NCBI GenBank assembly: GCA_026225235.1
Contig: JAMFSK010000187.1
Location: 1 to 58,997 of the forward strand
Length of the DNA: 58,997 nucleotides
Direction: 5' to 3'
Source: Burkholderiales bacterium
GTDB lineage: Bacteria; Pseudomonadota; Gammaproteobacteria; Burkholderiales; Burkholderiaceae
Each line of letters begins with the position of its first letter. Position 1 is the first letter of the stretch. Of the stretch, positions 20,946 through 29,867 are shown piece by piece. The translations under genes and the position numbers were made by a program. The notes below the pieces were generated by a model, which did not search any database, had not been told where the DNA came from, and was given only the letters and a program-made list of their open reading frames with translations.

Positions 20946-22109
20946 TCAAATGCAGTGAACCATCAGGCTGCCTGCGATCAGGGCAAATACGAAAAACGGG
21001 ATCGAGATGACGTGAAAACGCCAGAAGATGCCTTTCACCGGGGCGAGGCGCATCGCGATCAGGTTGGCGAGCGAACCGACACAGAACCCGAAGCCGCCGA
21101 CGCTGACCCCATACGCGAGGGCTTGCCAGTGCCGAGTGAACGATTCGAGCATGATCGCCGCCGGCACGTTGCTGATGACCTGTGAGGTCAGCGCGCCCGT
21201 GAGGAAAGCGTGTGACGGGTTGGCGAGGTCGGCGGCGCTCAGCCACGCGTGGAGCCACGGCAACGCAGCTGCGCTGCGCAGCACCACGAACATCAGTGCG
21301 AAGACCGCGAGCAGCAGCCAGTCGATGTGTATGACCGCCTTGCGCTGCCAGAGGCCGAAGCCCACCAGGACGAGCGCGCAAGCGATGCTCGCATGGTGCG
21401 CATCGGCCAGCACGATGAAGACGACGAACGCGACACTGGCGACGGCGAGCAGCCGGCCATCGAGACGGGTGCCCGATTCCGCCTCGGGAACGACCAGCTT
21501 TTTGCTGCCGAACATCAGCGCAGTGAGCCCGACCAGCCCTAAGAGCAGAACGGCGGTCAGCGGGGCCAGGGTCGCGACGAACGCGCCGAACGAGACCCCG
21601 CTCGCTTCCCACAGGAAGAGATTTTGCGGATTCCCGAGCGGCGTAAGGATCGAACCGGCGTTGACGGCGAGCGCGATCACGATGACCAGTCGTCGCAGCG
21701 GGATCGACACCAGCTTGTCGAGAGAAAGTGCGACCGGGATCACGGCGAACAACGCGACGTCGTTGGTCAGTACCGTCGAAAGCAGTGCGGCGAGCAGCAC
21801 GAACACAAGCGCGAGGGCCCGTTCGGTATGCACACGGTGCAAGAGGCGCTGTGCGGCCCAGTTCATCGCGCCGGAGGTCTCGATGACCTTGGTCAGCACG
21901 AGCAGCCCTGTGAGGGTCAGCAGGGTCGCCCAATCGATCAGCTTCGTGAGCGCGGTGATCGATTGCGTATGGAAGATCTGCAAGGCGCCGAGCGCTAGCA
22001 ACAAGACGACGAGCACCGCTTCACGCTTGATGAAAGCCAGCAGCCGCGCGGGCAGCGAAGACGCGGCGGCATCGCGCTCAGGGGCGCCCTCCTCGCGCTC
22101 CTCGCTCAT
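20946..22109 (-). CDS. SLC13/ArsB-NhaD-type ion transporter superfamily permease
   Basis: The roughly 387-residue product has about ten hydrophobic segments. Features of the IT superfamily are visible: LLTLTGLLVLTKVIETSG, STVLTNDVALFAVIPVAL (TND loop), NAGSILTPLGNPQNLFLW (the GNPQN signature of the ArsB/CitM/DASS group) and the second half repeat TSQVISNVPAAIML. Substrate is likely an inorganic or dicarboxylate anion, or Na+/H+, but cannot be set. ATG at 22109 is preferred since a start at 22184 would overlap parB by 62 bp. It is 13 bp after parB and may be co-transcribed. Confidence 0.82.
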   Translation of the reverse strand: MSEEREEGAPERDAAASSLPARLLAFIKREAVLVVLLLALGALQIFHTQSITALTKLIDWATLLTLTGLLVLTKVIETSGAMNWAAQRLLHRVHTERALALVFVLLAALLSTVLTNDVALFAVIPVALSLDKLVSIPLRRLVIVIALAVNAGSILTPLGNPQNLFLWEASGVSFGAFVATLAPLTAVLLLGLVGLTALMFGSKKLVVPEAESGTRLDGRLLAVASVAFVVFIVLADAHHASIACALVLVGFGLWQRKAVIHIDWLLLAVFALMFVVLRSAAALPWLHAWLSAADLANPSHAFLTGALTSQVISNVPAAIMLESFTRHWQALAYGVSVGGFGFCVGSLANLIAMRLAPVKGIFWRFHVISIPFFVFALIAGSLMVHCI

Positions 22110-22122
22110 CGAGGCGTCGCGC

Positions 22123-23016
22123 TCAACTGGTCTGACCGCCACGCAGGCGCACGAGAATTCCTTCGAGGGAATCGAGGTCGCCAAAGTCGATCATCACCTG
22201 CCCTCGCCCACGGCGTCCCATCTTGATCTTGACGGCCGCGGTCAGCAGATCCGACAGCTCTTCTTCGAGGCGGGCCACATCGCGGTCGCTAGCGCCTGGA
22301 GACTTGTTGCGGCGCGCCGCATTCGGGCCGGGTTTAAGCGCCGCGGCGACGAGCTTCTCCGCGTCGCGCACCGACATGCGCCTGTTGACGACCTGATTGG
22401 CCAGCGTGATCTGCGATGCCGCGTCGACCGCGAGCAAACACCGCGCGTGCCCCATGTCGAGGTCCCCGGCGAGCAACATCGTCTGCACGGGTGCGGCCAG
22501 GTTCAGCAAACGCAGCAAGTTCGAGACGGCACTGCGCGAACGGCCAACCGCTTCGGCAGCCTGCTCATGGGTGAAGCTGAAATCATCGATCAGCCGCTGA
22601 ATGCCTTGCGCTTCCTCGAGGGGGTTCAAGTCTTCGCGCTGGATGTTTTCGATCAGCGCCATCGCGGCCGCAGCCTGATCGGAAACATCCTTCACCAGAA
22701 CCGGGACTTCACTCAGGCCCGCGATGCGCGCCGCACGAAAGCGCCGTTCGCCCGCAATGATCTCGAACTGCTCGCCCCCAACGTTGCGCACCAGGATCGG
22801 CTGCATCAGGCCCTGCGCCCGAATGCTGGCGGCCAGTTCCTGCAGCGCGCCCTCGTCCATGCGGGTACGCGGCTGGTACTTGCCGGCTTGCAGGCGCCCC
22901 AAGGGCAGCGTCGTCGGTACGCCTTCCTGGCGAACCGCCTCCGTGATATCGGCGCTGCCGCCCAACAAGGCTTCGAGACCGCGGCCGAGACCCTTCTTCT
23001 TCACTGCTGCATTCAT
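22123..23016 (-). CDS. parB: Chromosome-partitioning protein ParB
   Basis: ParB is a CTP-dependent clamp that loads at parS and spreads. The 297-residue product has the N-terminal ParA-interacting segment (KKGLGRGLEALLGG), the CTP-binding motif GERRFRAARIAG, the helix-turn-helix region (FSFTHEQAAEAVGRSRSAVSN) and the C-terminal dimer domain (GRRGRGQVMIDFGDLDSLE). It follows parA by 53 bp. Three matching parS sites lie at 25126, 26667 and 26866. Confidence 0.97.
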   Translation of the reverse strand: MNAAVKKKGLGRGLEALLGGSADITEAVRQEGVPTTLPLGRLQAGKYQPRTRMDEGALQELAASIRAQGLMQPILVRNVGGEQFEIIAGERRFRAARIAGLSEVPVLVKDVSDQAAAAMALIENIQREDLNPLEEAQGIQRLIDDFSFTHEQAAEAVGRSRSAVSNLLRLLNLAAPVQTMLLAGDLDMGHARCLLAVDAASQITLANQVVNRRMSVRDAEKLVAAALKPGPNAARRNKSPGASDRDVARLEEELSDLLTAAVKIKMGRRGRGQVMIDFGDLDSLEGILVRLRGGQTS

Positions 23017-23069
23017 GGCGACTCGCTCGGAATTTATGTATTACAAAATGCTTTCGGTGCGACGACCGA

Positions 23070-23837
23070 TCAAAGCGTGCGAATGCGCTCGATCATCTCG
23101 GTGCCGAACTGCAGGTAAGCCTGCGCGCCACGCGAAGCCCGGTCGAATACGATGCCCGGCAGTCCGTAGCTGGGCGCCTCGGCGAGCCGGACATTCCGCG
23201 GAATCACCGCGTTAAAGACTTTGTCGCCGAAATGTTGTTCGAGCTGCTTGGAGACTTGCTGCTGAAGCGTCACCCGCGGGTCGAACATGACGCGCAGCAG
23301 GCCGATGACCTTGAGATCGCGGTTCAGATTAGCGTGAACCTGCTTGATTGTATTGACGAGGTCAGACAGGCCTTCGAGCGCAAAGTACTCGCACTGCATC
23401 GGGATGATCACGCCGTTGGCCGAGCACAGGCCGTTCAGCGTCAGTAAGGACAAGGCGGGCGGGCAGTCGATCAGCACAAAGTCGTACTTGCCGTCGATGG
23501 CCTCGAGCGCATGCTTGAGACGCTTTTCCCGGGATTCGAGCGCGACGAGTTCAACTTCGGCGCCGGCGAGCTCGCGGTTTGACGGCACCACGTCGTAACC
23601 GGCTGCCTCGGCCTTCACCACGGCATCGGCAATCTCAGCACCGTTGACGAGCACGTCATAGACGGTGGTTTCGCACGCGCTCTTGTCGATGCCGCTGCCC
23701 ATCGTCGCATTCCCCTGCGGATCAAGATCGATCAGCAGCACGCGCTGGCCTTGCGAGGCCAGGCTGGCCGCGAGGTTCACGCTGGTGGTGGTCTTGCCGA
23801 CCCCGCCCTTTTGGTTAGCGACGCAAAAAATCTTCAT
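23070..23837 (-). CDS. parA: Chromosome-partitioning ATPase ParA (Soj)
   Basis: A Walker-type ATPase that forms a DNA-bound gradient to move ParB-parS. The 255-residue product begins MKIFCVANQKGGVGKTTTSV with the deviant Walker A (K10 and K15). It continues with LLIDLDPQGNATMGSG (Walker A') and FVLIDCPPALSLLTLNGL (Walker B). No N-terminal DNA-binding extension is present, the chromosomal (type Ib-like) form. It sits in the order mnmG-rsmG-parA-parB, 17 bp after rsmG. Confidence 0.97.
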   Translation of the reverse strand: MKIFCVANQKGGVGKTTTSVNLAASLASQGQRVLLIDLDPQGNATMGSGIDKSACETTVYDVLVNGAEIADAVVKAEAAGYDVVPSNRELAGAEVELVALESREKRLKHALEAIDGKYDFVLIDCPPALSLLTLNGLCSANGVIIPMQCEYFALEGLSDLVNTIKQVHANLNRDLKVIGLLRVMFDPRVTLQQQVSKQLEQHFGDKVFNAVIPRNVRLAEAPSYGLPGIVFDRASRGAQAYLQFGTEMIERIRTL

Positions 23838-23854
23838 TCAGAAAGTCCGTTGGC

Positions 23855-24568
23855 TCAGCGATGCGATGGAATTCGGATTTCGACAAGATGGCGCTCGGCA
23901 TCGAGTGCCGGCACCTTGAGGCGGATGACTTGCAGGACTTCGACGTCAGCGGGCAGGCGCGCGATTTCTTCATCCGGACGCACGCCCTTCATCGCCCACA
24001 GGCGGCCGTCGGGTGCCAGCGCGTTGCGTGCCAGCTCAACGAAGTCGACCAGTTCGGCGAAAGCGCGCGAAACGATGATGTCAAATGGCCGCGGCACCTC
24101 GACGCCAGGTTGCAACGACTCCACACGCCCGTTGACCACCGAGAGATTGGCGAGCCCGAGCGAGGCCTTGGCCTGGGTCTGAAACGCGCTCTTCTTCTGG
24201 ACGATGTCGTTGACGACCACCTGCCACGCGGGCTGGACGATCGCGAGCACGATACCCGGCAAGCCGCCGCCGGATCCGACATCGAGCACGTCGAGCGGAC
24301 GGTTCTCGCCTTCGGGGCGCAGCGCAAGATGCGCAACGATGCTCAGCGAATCGAGGATGTGCTGGATCATCATCTGCCGGGGATCGCGGATGGCCGTCAG
24401 GTTATAGACAGCATTCCACTTGCCGAGCAGCGTCAGATAGTCGAGCAGTTGCTGCCGTTGAGGCGAATCGAGATCGATTCGCAGCGTGGCAAGACCCTCG
24501 TCGAGCAGACCGGCGAGAAGCGCAGATTCGGCGGACGCACCGCGTTTCCGGTCCACGGCTCCCGTCAT
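23855..24568 (-). CDS. rsmG: 16S rRNA (guanine527-N7)-methyltransferase
   Basis: RsmG (GidB) makes m7G527 in 16S rRNA using SAM. The 237-residue product has WNAVYNLTAIRDPRQMMIQHI and the SAM-binding motif DVGSGGGLPGI, then AFAELVDFVELA. It is 20-30 residues longer than E. coli RsmG, mostly at the N-terminus. Its ATG overlaps the mnmG stop (ATGA, 24565-24568), so the two are translationally coupled. Confidence 0.96.
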   Translation of the reverse strand: MTGAVDRKRGASAESALLAGLLDEGLATLRIDLDSPQRQQLLDYLTLLGKWNAVYNLTAIRDPRQMMIQHILDSLSIVAHLALRPEGENRPLDVLDVGSGGGLPGIVLAIVQPAWQVVVNDIVQKKSAFQTQAKASLGLANLSVVNGRVESLQPGVEVPRPFDIIVSRAFAELVDFVELARNALAPDGRLWAMKGVRPDEEIARLPADVEVLQVIRLKVPALDAERHLVEIRIPSHR

Positions 24569-26559
24569 TGAACCGATCGTCCTTCGCCTGCTTCGATATC
24601 GGGACCTGCGGCATCGGCGACTGCCCCAGCGCCCACAGCGGAGCGGGCGGTACGGCGTCCGAGACCTTTCTTCAGGTGCACCATCAGCAGCGAGATGGCC
24701 GCCGGCGTGATACCCGAGATGCGCGAGGCTTGCCCGATCGTCTCCGGCTTGAACTGAGTCAGCTTCTGCCGGGCTTCAAAGGACAGCCCACGGACATCCG
24801 CATAATCGAGTTCCGTCGGGAGGCGCGTGCTTTCGTGCGACTCGTTGCGCTCGATTTCGCCCGCCTGACGGTCGATATACCCTTGGTACTTGATGCCGAT
24901 CTCAATCTGTTCACGGATTTGCGCGTCGATGGACGGATCTTCCGCGAGCGCGGCAGGCAGCGCAAACTCACCGCCACGTATGCCCATGAGGGCGTCGTAG
25001 CTCACGCCCGGCCGCTTGAGCAGGTCCGCGAGGTTGTGTTCGTGGTCGATCGCCTTGCCCAGCAAGGCTTCCGCCTCAGCTGCGAGAAGCGTCTTCGGAT
25101 TGACCCAGATCGTGCGTAAGCGGCTTGTTTCACGTGAAACAGCCTCGCGCTTCGCCTCAAAAACGTTCCAGCGCGCATCGTCGACGCAGCCAAGTTGGTG
25201 GCCAATCTCGGTGAGCCGCATATCGGCATTGTCTTCCCGGAGGCTCAACCGATACTCGGCACGGCTCGTGAACATCCGATACGGCTCAGATACACCGCGC
25301 GTGACGAGATCGTCGACGAGTACGCCCAGATAGGCCTGATCCCGGCGGGGCACCCAGGCCTCGCGCCCTTGGGTCTGGAGGGCCGCATTCAGGCCAGCAA
25401 GCAGGCCTTGTGCGGCCGCCTCTTCATAGCCCGTTGTCCCATTGATCTGCCCGGCGAAGAACAAACCTTGAATAACCTTGGTCTCGAGCGAAGCCTTCAG
25501 TCCCCGCGGATCAAAGTAGTCGTACTCGATTGCATAGCCCGGCCGCAAAATGTGCGCGTGCTCGAGGCCCACCATCGAATGGACGAGTTCGAGCTGAATA
25601 TCAAACGGAAGGCTCGTCGAAATCCCGTTCGGATAAAACTCGTTGGTCGTCAGGCCTTCAGGCTCAAGGTAGATCTGATGCGATTCCTTGCTCGCGAAAC
25701 GATGGATCTTGTCCTCAATCGACGGGCAATAACGCGGGCCTACCCCTTCGATCACGCCCGTATACATGGGCGAGCGGTCAAGTCCACCGCGGATGATGTC
25801 ATGTGTGCGCGAGTTGGTATGTGTGATCCAGCACGGCACCTGGCGCGGGTGCTGAGCGGCGCGCCCGAGAAACGAGAAAACCGGCACCGGATCGAGATCG
25901 CCCGGCTGCTCTTCAAGTTTTGAGAAATCGATGGTCCGGCCGTCGATACGCGGGGGCGTCCCGGTCTTCAGGCGACCTTGCGGTAGCTTGAGGTCTTTGA
26001 GACGCGCGGACAAGGAGACCGAAGCGGGGTCACCTGCCCGCCCTCCGACGTAATTGTTCAGACCCACGTGGATCTTGCCGTCGAGGAACGTCCCAGCGGT
26101 CAACACCACCGCGCGTGCACGGAAACTCACGCCAACCTGCGTGATGGCACCGACGACCCGATCGCCTTCGACGATCAGATCGTCCACGGCCTGCTGGAAA
26201 AGCCAAAGATTCGGCTGGTTCTCCAGGCGCTCGCGGATTGCCTTCCGATATAGAACACGGTCTGCCTGCGCACGCGTCGCGCGGACAGCCGGGCCCTTCG
26301 AGGAATTCAGGATCCGGAACTGGATACCCGCCTCGTCTGTTGCGGCAGCCATCGCACCACCCAGCGCATCGACTTCCTTGACCAGATGACCCTTGCCGAT
26401 CCCGCCGATTGACGGGTTGCAGCTCATCTGACCAAGCGTTTCGATGTTGTGTGTGAGCAGCAAAGTCTTGCTGCCCATGCGCGCGGAGGCAAGCGCAGCC
26501 TCGGTTCCGGCGTGACCGCCGCCGACGACTATGACGTCAAATTCTGTGGGATAAAGCAT
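24565..26559 (-). CDS. mnmG: tRNA U34 carboxymethylaminomethyl-modification enzyme MnmG
   Basis: With MnmE, MnmG installs the cmnm5 group on wobble uridine using FAD and methylene-THF. The 664-residue product has the FAD dinucleotide motif VGGGHAGTEAA (14), the GCxPSIGGIGKGHLV-type motif (CNPSIGGIGKGHLVKEVD) with the functional Cys, GTPPRIDGRTIDF, YCPSIEDKI and the C-terminal YDALMGIRG and GITPAAISLLMVHLKK segments. A parS site lies inside the coding sequence at 25126-25141. First gene of the mnmG-rsmG-parAB cluster. Confidence 0.97.
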   Translation of the reverse strand: MLYPTEFDVIVVGGGHAGTEAALASARMGSKTLLLTHNIETLGQMSCNPSIGGIGKGHLVKEVDALGGAMAAATDEAGIQFRILNSSKGPAVRATRAQADRVLYRKAIRERLENQPNLWLFQQAVDDLIVEGDRVVGAITQVGVSFRARAVVLTAGTFLDGKIHVGLNNYVGGRAGDPASVSLSARLKDLKLPQGRLKTGTPPRIDGRTIDFSKLEEQPGDLDPVPVFSFLGRAAQHPRQVPCWITHTNSRTHDIIRGGLDRSPMYTGVIEGVGPRYCPSIEDKIHRFASKESHQIYLEPEGLTTNEFYPNGISTSLPFDIQLELVHSMVGLEHAHILRPGYAIEYDYFDPRGLKASLETKVIQGLFFAGQINGTTGYEEAAAQGLLAGLNAALQTQGREAWVPRRDQAYLGVLVDDLVTRGVSEPYRMFTSRAEYRLSLREDNADMRLTEIGHQLGCVDDARWNVFEAKREAVSRETSRLRTIWVNPKTLLAAEAEALLGKAIDHEHNLADLLKRPGVSYDALMGIRGGEFALPAALAEDPSIDAQIREQIEIGIKYQGYIDRQAGEIERNESHESTRLPTELDYADVRGLSFEARQKLTQFKPETIGQASRISGITPAAISLLMVHLKKGLGRRTARSAVGAGAVADAAGPDIEAGEGRSVQ
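25126..25141. other. parS centromere site 1 (inside mnmG)
   Basis: Perfect 16-bp palindrome TGTTTCACGTGAAACA, the universal chromosomal parS consensus bound by ParB. Confidence 0.95.
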
Positions 26560-26666
26560 GATGGCTCCACGCGGGCGCGTAGACCGACTGAAAAATGTAG
26601 GCGAATTATAGCGGAGCGCTCATTCGCAGTCGTTGACCGTTACGAGATTTGACCGTTTGGCAGAGG

Positions 26667-26682
26667 TGTTTCACGTGAAACA
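26667..26682. other. parS centromere site 2 (upstream of mnmG)
   Basis: Perfect TGTTTCACGTGAAACA palindrome, 108 bp upstream of the mnmG start. Confidence 0.95.
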
Positions 26683-26719
26683 ACCCTTCGGAACGTCGGA
26701 CGGAGCCCCGGACGGAGGG

Positions 26720-26775
26720 CGGCAGGAAGGAAGGCAGGAAGGAAGGAAGGCAGGAAGCCAGCCAGGCAGGCAAGG
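26720..26775. repeat. GGAA/GGCA tetranucleotide repeat tract between two parS sites
   Basis: About 14 consecutive degenerate tetranucleotides of GGCA and GGAA (with two CCAG interruptions) fill the gap between parS 2 and parS 3. The plus strand is purine-rich. No coding role is apparent. Confidence 0.8.
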
Positions 26776-26832
26776 ACCCCCTGGAACCTGCAGATAGTGA
26801 CAATTTTCGTCCGCCAAACGGGCTTGCACTTT

Positions 26833-26866
26833 AGGAGGCGATTCCCGCCGATCGGAATCGCCTCCT
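26833..26866. repeat. Perfect 13-bp-arm inverted repeat abutting parS 3
   Basis: AGGAGGCGATTCC and its exact complement flank an 8-base loop. The right arm ends on the first base of parS 3. It lacks a T-run on either strand, so it is not a standard terminator, though it might end transcription of the livK-like gene. Confidence 0.75.
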
Positions 26867-26881
26867 GTTTCACGTGAAACA
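26866..26881. other. parS centromere site 3 (upstream of mnmG)
   Basis: Perfect TGTTTCACGTGAAACA palindrome, 184 bp from parS 2 (end to start). Confidence 0.95.
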
Positions 26882-26944
26882 ACCACGTCGCGAAACCCCG
26901 CGACTAGAGGTCAGGCCCCATCGCCCAAGCCACTTGCGAGCAAA

Positions 26945-28108
26945 CTATCGATCGCCCAGCAGTACCCACTTCCCGTCCTTGATTTCAACCATCACCCGTG
27001 CGCGAGTGTCGAATCCGTTGTGGTCAGCGGCAGACGTGTTCATCACCCCCTGCGAAACAGCGAGGTCCTTCTGATTCGCCAGTGCGTCACGCAGCCCCGC
27101 ACGAAACGCGTCCGATCCGGGCACCCCCTTCTTCAGCGCTTCGGGAATCGAATGCGCAAGCAACTGCCCGGCGTCCCAGGCATGGCCGCCGAACGTCGAT
27201 ACCGACCCCACGCCATAGGCCTTCTCATACGCCTGCTTGTACTCAAGTGCGGAACGCTTGACTGGATTCGAATCGGAGAGCTGGTCCGCGACAAGCAGCG
27301 GACCGGCCGGCAGGAAGGTGCCGTCACAGTCCTTGCCGCACACCCGCAAAAAGTCGTTATTCGCGGCGCCGTGTGTCTGATACAGCTTGCCCTTGTAGCC
27401 ACGTTCCTTGAGCGAGCGTTCAGGCAACGCCGCAGGCGTGCCGGAAGCACCGATCAGCACCGCATCGGGATTCGTGCTCATCACCTTGAGCACCTGACCC
27501 GTCACGGAAGTGTCCGCTCGCTGATACCGTTCGCTCGCCACCACCTTGATTCCATGCGCCATCGCGGCGCTGGTAAACTCCTTCAGCCAGTTCTCGCCAT
27601 ACGCATCTGCGAAGCCAATAAACCCTGCGGTATGCACGCCCTGCGCGGCCATATGCGTCGCGATCGCATCGGCCATCAGGCTATCGTTCTGTGGCGTCTT
27701 GAAGGCCCAAGTACGCTTGGCATCCATCGGAGCGATGATCGACTGCGAGGCCGCCATCGAGATCATGGGGGTGTGGGCATCCGCCGCGACATCCAGCATG
27801 GCCAGTGAGTTCGGCGTCACCGTCGAGCCGATGATCGCGTCGACATGGTTTTCGCTGATCAACTTGTGCGTGTCCTGCACCGCCTTCGTTACATCGGTCG
27901 CATCGTCGAGGACGATGTACTCGACCGTCTTGCCGGCGATCGTCGTCGGCAAGAGAGCGATCGTGTTCTTCTCCGGAATCCCCAGCGAAGCTGCAGGCCC
28001 GGTCGCCGAGAGCACCACCCCCACCTTGATCTGCGCAGAAGCGATTTGTGCCGCACACAACGCCAGGCCCACGACCGCCATCCGGCATGCGGAAATTCGA
28101 ATACTCAT
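26945..28108 (-). CDS. Branched-chain amino-acid-type ABC transporter substrate-binding protein
   Basis: Periplasmic binding protein of the Leu/Ile/Val-binding family. The 387-residue product has a signal peptide (CAAQIASAQ, cleavage near residue 25) and IKVGVVLSATGPAASLGIPE with the ligand-contacting S/TGP motif. GSTVTPNSLAML, the SMAASQSI ligand loop and GFADAYGENWL follow. It has its own terminator-bounded unit, separated by about 750 bp from livM, so it may use the neighbouring permease or another one. Ligand is unknown. Confidence 0.88.
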   Translation of the reverse strand: MSIRISACRMAVVGLALCAAQIASAQIKVGVVLSATGPAASLGIPEKNTIALLPTTIAGKTVEYIVLDDATDVTKAVQDTHKLISENHVDAIIGSTVTPNSLAMLDVAADAHTPMISMAASQSIIAPMDAKRTWAFKTPQNDSLMADAIATHMAAQGVHTAGFIGFADAYGENWLKEFTSAAMAHGIKVVASERYQRADTSVTGQVLKVMSTNPDAVLIGASGTPAALPERSLKERGYKGKLYQTHGAANNDFLRVCGKDCDGTFLPAGPLLVADQLSDSNPVKRSALEYKQAYEKAYGVGSVSTFGGHAWDAGQLLAHSIPEALKKGVPGSDAFRAGLRDALANQKDLAVSQGVMNTSAADHNGFDTRARVMVEIKDGKWVLLGDR

Positions 28109-28273
28109 TACGCCCTTCTCCTCGCTCTAACTTCGGCAAACTGAATCAAAAAGAAATGTGGATACCGAATACTTATTTAACTTATTTAGCTTCCAGAATG
28201 CTGTCTAGTCATCCTGGAAACACGAAAACATTTCGCTCAAAAACCCCCTGCATGCAACCGGCAGACAATAAAA

Positions 28274-28303
28274 AAGGCGCCGAGCCTCGCGTGGCCGCGC
28301 CTT
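28274..28303 (-). terminator. Intrinsic terminator (minus strand)
   Basis: On the minus strand AAGGCGC and GCGCCTT pair around a 16-base loop that can itself pair (GGCC/GGCT), then run into TTTT. It would end a transcript coming from the right, beyond the first terminator at 28505. Confidence 0.6.
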
Positions 28304-28504
28304 ATATATCAAATAGTTAGTCCGAACACATATTATCTTGCCTGCCAGGAGTCGCCCAGGTCCGCCAGAGGGGGCACGACCCCGCCGAGACCTCGGTCGC
28401 GCCATTTCCGCATCCTGGTTATTCGGCCTCAAAGTCAACCTCAAAGCCGCCTGAAACGACCGTCGATCGACTCGATGCGAACGCTGAAACCCGAACAGAA
28501 AATA

Positions 28505-28539
28505 AAAAAGCGCTGTTGGAATCTCCAACAGCGCTTTTT
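28505..28539. terminator. Strong bidirectional terminator downstream of the liv operon
   Basis: Perfect 16-base arms (AAAAAGCGCTGTTGGA and complement) around an ATC loop, with T-runs on both strands. It lies 320 bp past the livM stop and probably ends the liv transcript. Confidence 0.85.
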
Positions 28540-28859
28540 CCGCGGGCTTAATACCCTATGTCTCCTCGTTCCCCACCTCAAAATGCGGTGCATCGAACTG
28601 GCTCGAAGATTAAACAAGCCTTACTCCACCAGCAACCTAGCATTTACCCTAGGTGGTGCATCGGCGCGCTCCGCGCACCTCAATAGCGCCCGTCTGCCCC
28701 GTGTACTAACGTCTCAGCTTCGTCCCTCACCGGGCACCATGTCCGCATGTACGGGTATGTCCTGAGCCATATACGAGCCTGTTGCACGAACCACAATGCC
28801 GCGCCGACCTCGGCCGTAACCACATCGTTACGCCTAAGCGCTCAGGCTACCGTCACGCG

Positions 28860-29861
28860 CTACCCCTGTTCCTTGGCCGCCACACGCGCCTCGCCCCGGA
28901 GCGCACCGACACGCGCCACCACTTCGCCGACAATGCCGCGCCGGAACGCCAGCACACAAACGATGAAGATCAGTCCCGTCACGGTCGTCACCGAATCGCC
29001 GAGCCCGCGAAACGCATCCACGCCAGTAACGGATGCGAGCATCTCACCGATATCACCGAGCCTGTCTTCGAGCGACACGATCACGCAGGCGCCGACCAAG
29101 GGGCCAAACAGTGTCCCCATGCCGCCCACAAGCGTCATCAGCACGACGAGCCCGGACATGGTCCAGTATCCGTCACCCAGGGTCTCGAAGCCCAGGACGA
29201 GCGTCTTTAACGCACCTGCGAGGCCAGCAAGCCCCGCCGACAATACAAAGGCGAGCAGCTTGAACGCATCGGTGCGATAACCGAGCGAGATCGCCCGCCC
29301 CTCGTTCTCCCGAATCGCCGCCAGCACCTGCCCAAATGGCGAATGCACGATGCGCACGATCAGCGCAAAGGCCAGTGTCACCCCCAGCAGCACGACGTAG
29401 TACAAGGTGGTGTCGGACCCCAGGTCGACGAGGCCGAAAAGCTTGCCTCGCGGCACGCCTTGCAGACCATCTTCACCGCCCGTGAACGAAGCCTGAAGGA
29501 AGATGAAGTAGAGCAACTGCGCAAGCGCCAGCGTGACCATCGCAAAGTAGATGCCTTGCCTGCGAATCGCAAAGACACCGGCGACCAGACCGAGCACCAG
29601 CGCCGCCAGCGTGCCCGCCAGCACGCCAAGCTCCGGCGTGAGACCAAACGTCTTGATCACATAGCCCGTCGTATAGCCGGCGCTGGCAAGAAAGGCAGCA
29701 TGACCGAACGACAACAGCCCGGTATAGCCGATCAACAGGTTGAAGGCCGAGGCAAATAACGCGAAGCACAACACCTTCATCACAAAGACAGGATAGGCGC
29801 CAACGAACGGCGCCACGATCAGCGCAAGTAGCAGCAGCGCATAGAGGATCTTCCTGGTCAT
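28860..29861 (-). CDS. livM: Branched-chain amino-acid-type ABC transporter permease LivM
   Basis: The 333-residue membrane protein has about nine or ten segments and the LivM signatures NLLIGYTGLLSFGHAAFLASAGY and AIRENEGRAISLGYRT (coupling helix), then GLVVLMTLVGGMGTLFGPLVGA. It would pair with LivH to form the inner-membrane channel. It starts seven bases after livH; the operon is followed by the terminator at 28505. Confidence 0.93.
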   Translation of the reverse strand: MTRKILYALLLLALIVAPFVGAYPVFVMKVLCFALFASAFNLLIGYTGLLSFGHAAFLASAGYTTGYVIKTFGLTPELGVLAGTLAALVLGLVAGVFAIRRQGIYFAMVTLALAQLLYFIFLQASFTGGEDGLQGVPRGKLFGLVDLGSDTTLYYVVLLGVTLAFALIVRIVHSPFGQVLAAIRENEGRAISLGYRTDAFKLLAFVLSAGLAGLAGALKTLVLGFETLGDGYWTMSGLVVLMTLVGGMGTLFGPLVGACVIVSLEDRLGDIGEMLASVTGVDAFRGLGDSVTTVTGLIFIVCVLAFRRGIVGEVVARVGALRGEARVAAKEQG

Positions 29862-29867
29862 GGCGTT

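Larger units (their letters stand above)
28109..28859. other. Intergenic region between livM and the extra binding-protein gene
   Basis: No gene is supported in these 751 bp. The region contains two strong hairpins (28274-28303 and 28505-28539) about 200 bp apart. A 107-codon minus-strand frame (28205-28528) spanning both lacks coding character. Confidence 0.5.

Noticed and set aside
21028..23118. 696-codon plus-strand open frame across the permease and parB
   Set aside because: Antisense to two well-identified genes; composition (Ser/Arg/Thr) is typical of a high-GC shadow frame.
28205..28528. 107-codon minus-strand open frame between livM and the extra binding-protein gene
   Set aside because: It runs through two terminator hairpins, lacks a ribosome site and has no coding character.
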